A stretch of DNA of 6,970 nt from Spirochaetes bacterium RIFOXYC1_FULL_54_7 (GCA_001830645.1 MIBM01000214.1:1-6970), one strand, 5' to 3'; counted from the first letter of the stretch, positions 1-6,484 are shown. Notes: generated by a model not told the origin, from the sequence alone. Numbers and translations are program-made.

Positions 1-882
1 TACTTTGGCAAGGGCGACGAAGCCCATCTGGTCTACAATTTCAGTCTGCCACCCCTGACCCTTCATGCCTTTGCCACCGGAGATGCCGGACCCCTCTCCC
101 GCTGGGCCGCAGGCCTTAAGGTTCCCACTGGCGGAACCCTGCTGAACTTCCTGGCATCCCACGATGGCGTAGGCGTGACACCGGCCAAGGGCCTGGTAGA
201 CGACCTTGGTACCATCATTGCGGCAGTTCAGGCCCGGGGTGGCCTGGTGTCATACAAGGCTACCCCCGATGGTAAAGTGCCATATGAATTGAACATATCC
301 TGGTCCGATGCGGTGGCTCCTGTGGATGCAACTGCCGACGAACGGGTGGCATCCCTGTTGGCAAGCTATGCCATAGCCTGCGCCATGGATGGCCTGCCTG
401 CGGTCTACTTCCACTCCTTTACAGGATCACGGTCCTGGCAGGATGGCCCCAGGACCCTTGGCTACAATCGGGCAATAAACAGGCAACGACCGCGGATCGG
501 AGAGTTGGAACAGGCCCTGGATGATCCATCCAGTATGCGTGCCCGGACATTAGAGGGTTTCAGATCCCTACTGACCGAGAGGGGTCGGCGCCCCGCCTTC
601 GCACCGGACTCACCTCGGCGGGTCCTGTCGGACGGGGGTCCGGTGTTTGCCCTTGAGCGTGGTACCGGCCCCGGAAGGGTGCTGGTGCTGATAAATTGTG
701 GTAGAGGACTGCTCAGCTACCCGGTGCCAGTGGAGTGGGTCAAAGCAGCGCGGATAACCGATCCATGTACTGGTTATGTTACCGGTTGTATGGTACAGCT
801 TGAAACTGGTGGGGCAGGGAACCAAGGACCGGACGGAACAGTGGCTATGCCCGGCTATTCCGTCCGCTGGCTGGAGTTTTGA
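1..882 (+). CDS. GH13 sugar phosphorylase, sucrose-phosphorylase-like (5' truncated by window)
   Basis: The frame is open from base 1 to a TGA at 880-882, giving 293 residues, roughly the C-terminal half to 60% of a family protein. The fragment resembles GH13 subfamily 18, whose members cleave sucrose or related alpha-glucosides with phosphate and release glucose 1-phosphate in the cytoplasm. Visible family signatures are YFGKGDDEAHLVYNF at the left edge, NFLASHDGVGV at about residues 50-60 (His55-Asp56 is the conserved region IV pair with the transition-state-stabilising Asp), a VSYK/PYELNI stretch near 82-96, and YFHSFTGSRS followed by GYNRAINRQRP. The last 80 residues look like the C-terminal beta domain. 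The catalytic nucleophile and acid/base lie upstream of the window. The exact substrate (sucrose, sucrose 6-phosphate, glucosylglycerate or glucosylglycerol) cannot be settled from this part. The stop is three bases from the stop of the convergent gene, with no terminator between them. Confidence 0.9.
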   Translation, partial: YFGKGDEAHLVYNFSLPPLTLHAFATGDAGPLSRWAAGLKVPTGGTLLNFLASHDGVGVTPAKGLVDDLGTIIAAVQARGGLVSYKATPDGKVPYELNISWSDAVAPVDATADERVASLLASYAIACAMDGLPAVYFHSFTGSRSWQDGPRTLGYNRAINRQRPRIGELEQALDDPSSMRARTLEGFRSLLTERGRRPAFAPDSPRRVLSDGGPVFALERGTGPGRVLVLINCGRGLLSYPVPVEWVKAARITDPCTGYVTGCMVQLETGGAGNQGPDGTVAMPGYSVRWLEF

Positions 883-885
883 GAG

Positions 886-1992
886 CTACTCGCCGAACCA
901 GATCCTGAAGATTATGTCGATTTCCTTGGCCTTGGCCTTGAGCCCGGCAGCCTTGGCTGATTCCAGAACTGCTACCCTGTCTGTGCCGGGATTGCCTTCC
1001 TTCATGGCCATGACGTGATCGAAGACAGCTGCATCGAGAGGCTTGGGGCCACCGAACAGTCCCTTGTTCATTTCCGAAGCCAGAGCTAGACGAAGTGTAC
1101 CGGATACAGACTCAAACCGTGTCTGATTGGCTTCCAGGCTGGCATTGAAACTGGTTTCCAGCCTGTTGCGGTCTTCGGCGGCTTCCTGCTGAATCAGTTC
1201 AAGCCGGGCATCGAAATCTGCGGCCATGGCTGCCATCAGCGATCTGAATTCGGCGGACCGGGCCTCGATGATGACATTTGCATCCCTTGTTCTAGCGTCC
1301 ATTAGAGTCTTTAATTCAAGAGTGCTTTCAACAAGGAGGGTTGCGGTTTCATCTGTCTTCTGTGTCAGGCGCCTGTTTATCTCCACTGTCCGGGAGTCAA
1401 GTTGGTCTGCCCGGCGCTCCAGTTGCATATTGAACTTGTCAAGTTGCTCTATGCGCAGGGCCAGCCAGGATGGATCCCGTTCGGCAATATAGCCCCCCGG
1501 ATCATGTACTGCCTTGGCTATCTCCGCTATGAGTGACGTTTCGTCCATGAGTATGCCGCGGACCCGTACGAAGTAGTCGCCTGATCGGACCCTGAAATCG
1601 TACATAAGGGCACCATCATACCGGAGGCGAAGACCACCGGGAACATTGGCTGAATACTCGCGGCCTTCCGACTCTATGGACGAGAAAGACAGCACGTAGT
1701 CATCTACACCCTTGCTTGACTCGGCCCGCACTTCAGTGACCCGGATGGTAGGCCAGCTTGAAATGACAGCTACAGTTCGTTCCAGCCTCTTCCCTGCGTC
1801 TGCCGGAAAGGGAGCCAAGGCCAGTATGCGTATGCCACCAGGACCGGTATAGGTAAGCCAGGATCTGCCATCTATCGTTGATTGTCCAGTAGGATTCAGG
1901 CTGGATGATTCCTGGGCAGCTAGTGGCAACAGGAATCCGAAAAGCAGTATGAATGCCAGTGCAACAACTATGACTTTATGCTTGATCATCAT
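886..1992 (-). CDS. Secreted coiled-coil protein, possible TP0483-type (fibronectin-binding-like)
   Basis: This protein has 368 residues. Residues 1-26 form a signal peptide: MMIKHK, a hydrophobic core, then LAA before Gln27. There is no lipobox Cys, so it should be exported and not lipidated. Residues about 40-160 are beta-rich and hydrophobic/charged alternating, with no domain I recognise. Residues about 175-300 are a long heptad-like coiled coil rich in Glu, Arg, Leu and Ala. The last 65 residues are helical and end in IIFRIWFGE. The ATG at 1992 overlaps the previous gene's stop as ATGA. GGAGG lies six bases upstream, inside the preceding gene, and supports this start; a second ATG follows directly. 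It is the last gene of the cyclase operon. From memory, T. pallidum has a fibronectin-binding protein of about 374 residues (TP0483) next to its cyclase, so orthology is plausible. That is an inference from length and order, and adhesin function is not shown here. Confidence 0.85.
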   Translation of the reverse strand: MMIKHKVIVVALAFILLFGFLLPLAAQESSSLNPTGQSTIDGRSWLTYTGPGGIRILALAPFPADAGKRLERTVAVISSWPTIRVTEVRAESSKGVDDYVLSFSSIESEGREYSANVPGGLRLRYDGALMYDFRVRSGDYFVRVRGILMDETSLIAEIAKAVHDPGGYIAERDPSWLALRIEQLDKFNMQLERRADQLDSRTVEINRRLTQKTDETATLLVESTLELKTLMDARTRDANVIIEARSAEFRSLMAAMAADFDARLELIQQEAAEDRNRLETSFNASLEANQTRFESVSGTLRLALASEMNKGLFGGPKPLDAAVFDHVMAMKEGNPGTDRVAVLESAKAAGLKAKAKEIDIIFRIWFGE

Positions 1993-3482
1993 TTCTTGCC
2001 TCCGCCCTGGTCGGTGTCATCGATCCGTACCACGACAACATCGAAGAGTCTTGGCATCTCGGTTCCCGATGCCTCTTTTATTGTAGCGGTGTACAAGGGG
2101 CCCTCAGGCCTCAAGGAAACCGTAGCTATGGTCTTCTCACCCCGTACAATCCACGCATCAGCCGGAGCTGTTGATGCGCTTATTGGCCTGAGCCAAACCT
2201 TGATGGAATTGGCATTTGCTTCAAGAACATATCCGGCATCCCCGTTGAGCTGGGCCAGGGCATCGATGGCAGTACTATATACCGCCTGCTCCCGTCTCAA
2301 AGTTCCAAGCTGTGACTGTGCTCCGGATATGGCCGAGCGGGATGTAGAGAGTTCGGTTTCAAGGGCCTTGATCCTGCCCTGGCTTGTAAGCAAGGCCAGA
2401 CCTGCAAGGTCGGCCATGCGGTGGTATACATCCGCAAGGGCGTACGCAGAGCTTTCCAGGGAGGCCAAGGCTGCCGGTATGGAGTTTTTATATGGTACTC
2501 CAGCCAGAGCGTTACCAACGGATCCAAGCTTAGCGGCTGTCTCCAGAGCCATGGCCTCCAAAGCCGTGGCATCCAGTCCTGCTTGCATCAATGAGCCAGG
2601 TGCCTTTGTGTCCATCGGGCTTGGCCGGGAAGGGGAGGCCGCAAGGAGAGCCAGGAGAGCCGGGTCGGTGAAAACCGGATTGTAGCGAAGTGCGGTTTCT
2701 GACATTTCTGCCGATCTGGCGTTTTCAAGGGCCTTTAGCAATTCATCCTTGTTTCTATTGAAGGCGGTGCGCTCGGCTGCCATCTCCTGATCAAGGGTAA
2801 CCAGGCGTGCTTCGTAGTATTCGGTCAGACGTTGTTGTTCAAGTTCGAAAACCTTTCTTTCCGCAGCAAGCATTTCCTCGTTCTGTCTGGCTTGATCCAG
2901 CATCCTGCTGTCGTACTGTTCCAGACGGTCTGCAGCGCTTGCCACTTCAAGTGCCTTGGCATCAATCAAGGGAGCAAAACGGATCTGTACTTGCTTGATT
3001 GCCTGGTCACGGCGTTGAGCTGCCTGCAAACCAAGGCGGCGCTTCTCGTCATCGCTGATCCGTCGGGCAGCAATTATCTCCATTTCAGCTGCATACCCTT
3101 CGTTTATGACGCGGATCTCGGCGTCCTGTTCCCGCTCCAGAGCGCTCAGTTCGCGCTGTAGCCCCACGTATTCGGTTTCTGTACGTTTGGCCACATCCAG
3201 CAGATCCTTCAGGTTAAGGTCGTCAAAGGAGCTGATGTCCACTTCCTGCCGCTCAGAGATTGTCTCGATGATCCTTGCTGTGGCCATGGCCACAATAGCA
3301 AAAAAGACAACGGTGGCCAGCGTAACGATGGGCACGAAGATGGATCGGTTCAGCTTGGTTGCCGAGAATTCCTTGAACAGGTCGTAAGGCTTGGTTTCCT
3401 TCTGGACCAGTTCAAGTGATTTTGCCAGCGATTCCCGGGAAGTCTCCGAGACGAGCTGCCTTATTTGGTTTTCATCGCCCAT
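1989..3482 (-). CDS. Single-pass membrane coiled-coil protein of cyclase operon
   Basis: This protein has 497 residues and no function that I recognise. The first 45 residues are charged and cytoplasmic-looking and end in KLNR. One transmembrane helix follows at about 48-68 (IFVPIVTLATVVFFAIVAMA). The positive charge before it suggests N-in, with the rest in the periplasm. Residues about 88-260 are a long Glu/Arg/Ala/Gln-rich coiled coil. A Pro/Ser-rich linker follows (SPSRPSPMDTKAPGS, about 283-297), then more helix (300-410) and a small beta-rich C-terminal region (about 416-490), ending in a polar DQGGGKK tail. The ATG at 3482 lies inside the 3' end of the cyclase gene (22-base overlap), with only a weak GGAATGG in front, suggesting translational coupling. 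Its stop overlaps the next gene's start by four bases. By order it may correspond to T. pallidum TP0484 (from memory). It could link the cyclase to the secreted coiled-coil protein. Confidence 0.87.
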   Translation of the reverse strand: MGDENQIRQLVSETSRESLAKSLELVQKETKPYDLFKEFSATKLNRSIFVPIVTLATVVFFAIVAMATARIIETISERQEVDISSFDDLNLKDLLDVAKRTETEYVGLQRELSALEREQDAEIRVINEGYAAEMEIIAARRISDDEKRRLGLQAAQRRDQAIKQVQIRFAPLIDAKALEVASAADRLEQYDSRMLDQARQNEEMLAAERKVFELEQQRLTEYYEARLVTLDQEMAAERTAFNRNKDELLKALENARSAEMSETALRYNPVFTDPALLALLAASPSRPSPMDTKAPGSLMQAGLDATALEAMALETAAKLGSVGNALAGVPYKNSIPAALASLESSAYALADVYHRMADLAGLALLTSQGRIKALETELSTSRSAISGAQSQLGTLRREQAVYSTAIDALAQLNGDAGYVLEANANSIKVWLRPISASTAPADAWIVRGEKTIATVSLRPEGPLYTATIKEASGTEMPRLFDVVVVRIDDTDQGGGKK

Positions 3483-5155
3483 ATGCCATTCCAGTCGTCA
3501 GGTTTTACTCCATCCAGCCGTAGCTGGAAATCTTCTACCATAGGCAGTCGGCAATCCGCCCAGACGGTGCCCGCCTTCTTCCAGTCACCTTTGTAGTACA
3601 AAGCCAGCCCGTGTTCGAAGCAGGCTATCTGTTCTTCCATCTCAGCATCGATCTGTGAAGCCGGTACAGGCCAGTAGATCTTCTTGCCCTCGAGCTTGCC
3701 CTTGACCTGCACCTTGTCCAGCTCTACAAAACGATACGGAGCGCCAGCGCGGAGTGCTTCATCCCTTACGAACTCCGAGCAGATTATCGGAACCCGATAG
3801 ATCCTGGTAAGACCCTCAAGCCTGGAAGCGGAGTTTACATTGTCTCCAATTACCGTATTGGTCATACGTTCATAGGAGCCGATGTTACCATAGAATACCT
3901 CACCGCCATCAAGGCCCACCCCTACCTCGACAAGTATGGCCTTGAGGGCCCGTTGTTCCATGGGACTCAGCTTGCCATGTTCTTCGATTATCGTATCTGT
4001 CTTGGCCTTGAGTGCGGCTCTTAGTTCGGCTGCCACCTTCTGTATGCCGAATGCTGCATCCAGAGCTTCCACGGACTTGTTGCCACCTGTCTTCATGGTG
4101 CCAAAAACAGCCAGCAAGGCATCACCGATTATGGAACCAACGATGCCTTCCTTGTCATGGATATGACGGATTGCCCTGTCGTAGTGGAGATTGAGCAAAT
4201 CGATGATGTCGTTGCCAAGGGTCTCGGTCATATAGGTGAAGCCCTTGATGTCCGAAAACAGGATGGTCAGTTCCTTGGTAGTACCATCAAGGAGTACGCT
4301 GCGGTCGGAATAGGCACGCTGGGCTATGTCCTTGGTAACAAAACGTCTGAATATGACCAGCAGGTTGTTTATGGTTGATGACAGTGCGTTGAAGGAGGCT
4401 CCCAGATATGTCACATCATCGTTTGGCGCACCTTCCAGGTTGACGAAATCCAGCTTCTGGTCGTTCTGCATCTTCATCAGATCTGCAGCAAAGCGGGTCA
4501 TGAAGCGCAATATCCGGTTTATGAGGATGATGCCTATGATCAGACAGATAAGAGTGATGCCAGCGATGAGTATGCTAACCCGCAGAAAAATGGCCTGTGT
4601 GTCAGCATAGAACTCCGATTCCTCTTCCGCCCGGATGAGGAAGGCATCCCATTTCTGGTTGAACTTGAACATACCGAAGTACGACCTGTCCATCAGTTTG
4701 AAGCGGATCCGCCCCTCGCCACCCTCCTCATCGATATTGGTAATCATCGATTGAAGGGCTGCCGAGTCATCAAAGCCATCGGGTCTCTGGTCATGGGAAG
4801 CCCAGAACAGCAGGCTGCCATCAGGCCGGAAGGCACCTGAGAATGAACGCGAACCAGTTAGTTCGCGTATTGCCGCGCTTTCTATGGCCAGGATGGCCTC
4901 GGGAAGGTTTTTGCTGTATTCGAAGATGTCATACTGGTTGGAAGCCTGCCCGTACAGTTCTTTCAAATCTTTTACCAGAAGGCGGTTGGCTAGCTTGAGC
5001 AGTTCGCCGCGGTTAAGGGTAAGGTTGATGAAGTTGGACGAGAAGTTTGAAACCAGAATGAAAACCGCGAAGAGCGCTATGATCTTGGTGGCTATAGGTA
5101 CCACCCGAACCCCGGCTATTTTGGTTCCCATGAACTTTTCAAGATAATCCATCAT
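3461..5155 (-). CDS. Membrane class III adenylate/guanylate cyclase
   Basis: This 564-residue cyclase makes a 3',5'-cyclic nucleotide at the inner membrane. Domain order: cytoplasmic start; TM1 about 20-38; periplasmic sensor region about 39-188 with no domain I recognise; TM2 about 189-213; HAMP-like linker about 214-270; class III catalytic domain about 290-497; and a C-terminal tail with a TPR-like helix pair (FEHGLALYYKGDWKKAG, about 513-529). The metal-binding aspartates are Asp302 (FSDIKGF) and Asp345 (IIGD). Transition-state residues Asn441 and Arg445 lie in IGDNVNSASRLE. At the position before IIGD, where adenylate cyclases usually carry the adenine-reading Lys, there is Ser341, so the substrate is uncertain. 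About 25 extra residues (about 385-408) separate the two catalytic halves. Two consecutive ATGs (5155 and 5152) are possible starts and neither has a clear Shine-Dalgarno. It is the first gene of a three-gene overlapping operon. Confidence 0.93.
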   Translation of the reverse strand: MMDYLEKFMGTKIAGVRVVPIATKIIALFAVFILVSNFSSNFINLTLNRGELLKLANRLLVKDLKELYGQASNQYDIFEYSKNLPEAILAIESAAIRELTGSRSFSGAFRPDGSLLFWASHDQRPDGFDDSAALQSMITNIDEEGGEGRIRFKLMDRSYFGMFKFNQKWDAFLIRAEEESEFYADTQAIFLRVSILIAGITLICLIIGIILINRILRFMTRFAADLMKMQNDQKLDFVNLEGAPNDDVTYLGASFNALSSTINNLLVIFRRFVTKDIAQRAYSDRSVLLDGTTKELTILFSDIKGFTYMTETLGNDIIDLLNLHYDRAIRHIHDKEGIVGSIIGDALLAVFGTMKTGGNKSVEALDAAFGIQKVAAELRAALKAKTDTIIEEHGKLSPMEQRALKAILVEVGVGLDGGEVFYGNIGSYERMTNTVIGDNVNSASRLEGLTRIYRVPIICSEFVRDEALRAGAPYRFVELDKVQVKGKLEGKKIYWPVPASQIDAEMEEQIACFEHGLALYYKGDWKKAGTVWADCRLPMVEDFQLRLDGVKPDDWNGIWAMKTK

Positions 5156-5238
5156 GCGAGTATAATCCCATTCGGGATTGGAAACCAGACTCTTAACTAA
5201 AATTTTATGCTTCTGTCGTATTACTTACCCATCGGAGG
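5156..5238 (-). promoter_or_regulatory. Cyclase operon upstream region with inverted repeat and TATACT box
   Basis: The preceding gene ends in a terminator, so the cyclase operon should start its own transcript in this 83-base gap. Read on the minus strand, a TATACT box (5164-5159) sits only three bases before the first ATG, and its expected start point falls on the second ATG (5152). If it is real, the message would be leaderless, which fits the missing Shine-Dalgarno. The -35 region is poor. Directly upstream is a perfect inverted repeat AATCCC-GAAT-GGGATT (5179-5164) that abuts and slightly overlaps the box, an arrangement typical of an operator. A second AT-rich box (TAAAAT) lies farther upstream without a good -35. 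Exact promoter use is uncertain. Confidence 0.35.
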
Positions 5239-5274
5239 AAAAAGAAAGGGGTGGCGGCATTTCCACCGCCCCCC
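5239..5274 (-). terminator. Rho-independent terminator of the HTH gene
   Basis: Just past the stop of the HTH gene, the minus strand forms a G+C hairpin: GGCGG (5270-5266) pairs with CCGCC (5257-5253) around an eight-base loop. After one G/A mismatch, GGG (5274-5272) pairs with CCC (5251-5249). It is followed by TTTCTTTTT (5247-5239). This separates the HTH unit from the cyclase operon. Confidence 0.75.
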
Positions 5275-5278
5275 TCCA

Positions 5279-5593
5279 TCAACTTGCTGCAAGTTCGACA
5301 TTGCGGTTGTCCTGGCTAGACGCGGACTTTCTTCTATAAAGTATCTTGCGTATCGCATCCGGTGACAGGGCATACTCGTCGGCCAGCTGGTCTATTGTCC
5401 GGCCAGTTGCCTTGGCCAAGCGTATGGTCTGGTCCCGCTCGTCAAGGAGTTGGCGCGCTCCGTTCTTGTGGCCCCAGCCGAGCTTCTTCTCAGGCAACCT
5501 CGGGATGTAGATAAGCGTACCTTGCACGTACTTCTGTATCTCTATGAGCAATTCAGGTGGGAGCGTCTGCTCCGCTTTCATATATGAAGACAT
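5279..5593 (-). CDS. CD3324 family small helix-turn-helix protein
   Basis: This is a probable DNA-binding regulator of 104 residues. Its N-terminal half (LPPELLIEIQKYVQGTLIYI, then a WGHKNGARQLLDERD segment) matches the CD3324-type pattern I know from Firmicutes: LP-EL-EIQKYIQG-YIYIP, W-G, then a helix of E/R/D residues. The C-terminal part TIDQLADEYALSPDAIRKIL (about residues 66-85) is a helix-turn-helix of sigma-factor region 4/Mor type, followed by a basic YRRK. I chose the ATG at 5593 because GAGAGG lies six bases upstream and family proteins begin about ten residues before the LP-EL motif. A longer TTG start at 5620 lacks a ribosome site. It is the second ORF of a two-ORF transcript with its own promoter and terminator. 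The target is unknown; the neighbouring cyclase operon or its own leader are candidates. Confidence 0.85.
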   Translation of the reverse strand: MSSYMKAEQTLPPELLIEIQKYVQGTLIYIPRLPEKKLGWGHKNGARQLLDERDQTIRLAKATGRTIDQLADEYALSPDAIRKILYRRKSASSQDNRNVELAAS

Positions 5594-5652
5594 ACGGATC
5601 CTCTCGGTGTTCGTGGCCAATGCCGCGTGCCGAGCGGATGAAAGAATCCATT

Positions 5653-5671
5653 CGACGGTCAGGTACCGTCG
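5653..5671 (-). promoter_or_regulatory. Perfect inverted repeat between leader ORF and HTH gene
   Basis: CGACGGT (5653-5659) and ACCGTCG (5665-5671) form a perfect seven-base inverted repeat with a five-base spacer. It lies between the stop of the 17-codon leader ORF and the ribosome site of the HTH gene. There is no T-tract, so it is not a terminator. It could be an RNA hairpin that couples leader translation to the HTH gene, or an operator for the HTH protein itself. Confidence 0.45.
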
Positions 5672-5691
5672 GTTCGATCGATCCGGAAGGC

Positions 5692-5745
5692 TCAGGCGGC
5701 TCCGTTGGACTGTGCTACAATTGCCTTGCTGATAATCCTGTCCAT
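5692..5745 (-). CDS. 17-codon leader ORF upstream of HTH gene
   Basis: ATG at 5745 to TGA at 5694-5692 encodes MDRIISKAIVAQSNGAA. It is supported by an almost ideal ribosome site, AAGGAGG (5759-5753), seven bases before the ATG, and by a strong promoter about 70 bases farther upstream. The mRNA leader in front can form a small hairpin (ACCGCA/TGCGGT, 5796-5783). It could be a regulatory leader peptide for the HTH gene. It could also be the start of a decayed gene: after the stop, a neighbouring frame stays open for about 48 codons into the HTH gene. No run of a single amino-acid codon points to classical attenuation. I do not recognise the peptide. Confidence 0.45.
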   Translation of the reverse strand: MDRIISKAIVAQSNGAA

Positions 5746-5823
5746 TAGACTGCCTCCTTCTTTCGTGTTCGTTCGGACCGGCACCGCAGGTGCGGTTGCA
5801 GGATTCCTTGTATATGAGGCCGA

Positions 5824-5853
5824 ATTATATACCAGGTTTCCACACTTTGTGAA
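5824..5853 (-). promoter_or_regulatory. Sigma-70-type promoter for leader ORF and HTH gene
   Basis: On the minus strand, TTCACA (5853-5848, one mismatch from the -35 consensus) and a perfect TATAAT (5829-5824) are separated by 18 bases. The expected start is near 5817, giving a leader of about 70 bases before the 17-codon ORF. Confidence 0.65.
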
Positions 5854-5920
5854 CCGACAAAACAGTTAAAACAATAAATTCCCGGGTATCCGTCACGATA
5901 TAACCAGGGAAAGCAAGAAA

Positions 5921-6010
5921 GAACCACGGAAAACACAGAAGTCACGGAAAGGTTGTATATCCAAAGCTTGTCCAGGGGAGAAGAGTGGGGCAAGACGCAG
6001 GAGCGCAGGA
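5921..6010. repeat. Degenerate short periodic purine-rich repeats
   Basis: Two runs of a loose 9-11 base period are visible. Positions 5921-5952 hold ACCACGGAAA, ACACAGAAG, TCACGGAAAG. Positions 5994-6010 hold GACGCAG-GA-GCGCAGGA. I know similar intergenic ACACAGAA/CACGGAAA and GCGCAGA runs from many unrelated bacterial genomes; their origin is unclear. Translated in reverse they give low-complexity Ser/Val peptides that are often mis-called as genes. There is no credible coding potential here. Confidence 0.5.
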
Positions 6011-6317
6011 AGAATCAGAAGGTTTGTATCCGCGCGAAGGAATCCGCCCTTCCCATAGTTTAGTTACTGGGGTTAGCCCCAGAACCTGTGGTACTTCGCA
6101 AGATTACTTGCGGCAAGCATCGTGCTACACCCACAGAGCCCCTCGTCCTTCCCCACGCATTCCGGCGGTTCAGTGGAAAGATCAGGCTAAAACATTCAGG
6201 GCACTTCCATCATTCGTCGGATCGTGGCATATAGTATTGCCATGGGATCGGTTTTCCGGATGCCGTTCGCCAGAATCCACAGCCTGCCTACAACGGTGGG
6301 GAAAGGAGGTACAGAAG

Positions 6318-6353
6318 TTGAAGATTGCTACATGGGGGGCTAACGCCCTCTGA
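6318..6353 (+). CDS. Possible 11-codon peptide inside the structured RNA
   Basis: TTG (6318-6320) to TGA (6351-6353) would encode MKIATWGANAL. AAGGAGG (6303-6309) lies eight bases in front. That ribosome site is part of the long-range helix with 6141-6156 and would be hidden when the helix forms. The start codon is weak and the peptide may be chance, as the purine run may only serve RNA structure. Confidence 0.2.
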   Translation: MKIATWGANAL

Positions 6354-6400
6354 AAGGCTGTAGAAAATCGCCTGTGCGATTATTGAACAGCCTGTTGACC

Positions 6401-6435
6401 AACCCCGGTCACCATCCAGGTGGCCGGGGTTTTTT
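6401..6435 (+). terminator. Rho-independent terminator of the structured region
   Basis: AACCCCGGTCACC (6401-6413) pairs with GGTGGCCGGGGTT (6419-6431) over 13 pairs with one wobble around the loop ATCCA. Six T residues follow (6430-6435). It is very strong in the plus direction; the minus direction lacks a T-tract. It implies a plus-strand transcript coming from the gene-poor region upstream. Confidence 0.85.
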
Positions 6436-6442
6436 GCTGATA

Positions 6443-6477
6443 CCCGCACCGGAATCATTCCGAATGCAGTAGGCGGG
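6443..6477. repeat. Nested palindromes downstream of the terminator
   Basis: A perfect CGGAAT-C-ATTCCG palindrome (6450-6462) lies inside a CCCGC/GCGGG pair (6443-6447 with 6473-6477). There is no T-tract. It could be an operator or RNA hairpin; its role is unknown. Confidence 0.35.
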
Positions 6478-6484
6478 AACTCCA

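Larger units (their letters stand above)
6063..6435 (+). ncRNA. Candidate structured non-coding RNA or RNA leader, class unknown
   Basis: No convincing protein gene covers this stretch, but it is packed with hairpins and ends in a strong plus-strand terminator. In order: CTGGGG-TTAG-CCCCAG (6067-6082), extendable to nine pairs with one bulge; a junction closed by CTGTGG/CCACAG (6086-6091 with 6131-6136) holding CGCAAG-ATTA-CTTGCG (6097-6112) and AGCA-TCG-TGCT (6116-6126); a long-range helix CCTTCCCCAC (6147-6156) with GTGGGGAAAGG (6296-6306); a G/C hairpin with TAAC loop (6334-6351); and AGGCTGT/ACAGCCT (6355-6361 with 6387-6393) enclosing AATCGC-CTGT-GCGATT (6366-6381). I see no hallmarks of RNase P, tmRNA, SRP or 6S RNA. 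No clear promoter was found, so the 5' end is a guess. Confidence 0.45.

Noticed and set aside
1226..5147. Plus-strand open frames of 60-235 codons opposite the operon
   Set aside because: They are antisense shadows of the three minus-strand genes, whose domains, signal peptide, membrane helices and overlaps are clear.
5745..5993. Minus-strand open frame of 82 codons ending where the leader ORF starts
   Set aside because: It runs through the promoter, the 5' leader and the CACGGAAA-type periodic repeats. Its Ser/Val/Phe-rich translation is the usual artefact of those repeats, and it has no ribosome site.
5985..6353. Plus-strand open frame of 122 codons over the structured region
   Set aside because: Composition is Pro/Ser/Arg/Trp/Cys-rich with no domain or heptad pattern, no ribosome site at its start, and hairpins throughout. 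Only its last 11 codons follow a ribosome-site-like sequence, listed separately at low confidence.
6063..6435. RNase P RNA, tmRNA, SRP RNA or 6S RNA
   Set aside because: I looked for GAGGAAAGTCC (RNase P), a tRNA-like 3' end with a tag frame (tmRNA), GGTCAGGTCCGGAAGG (SRP) and a single rod with central bubble (6S). None is present.
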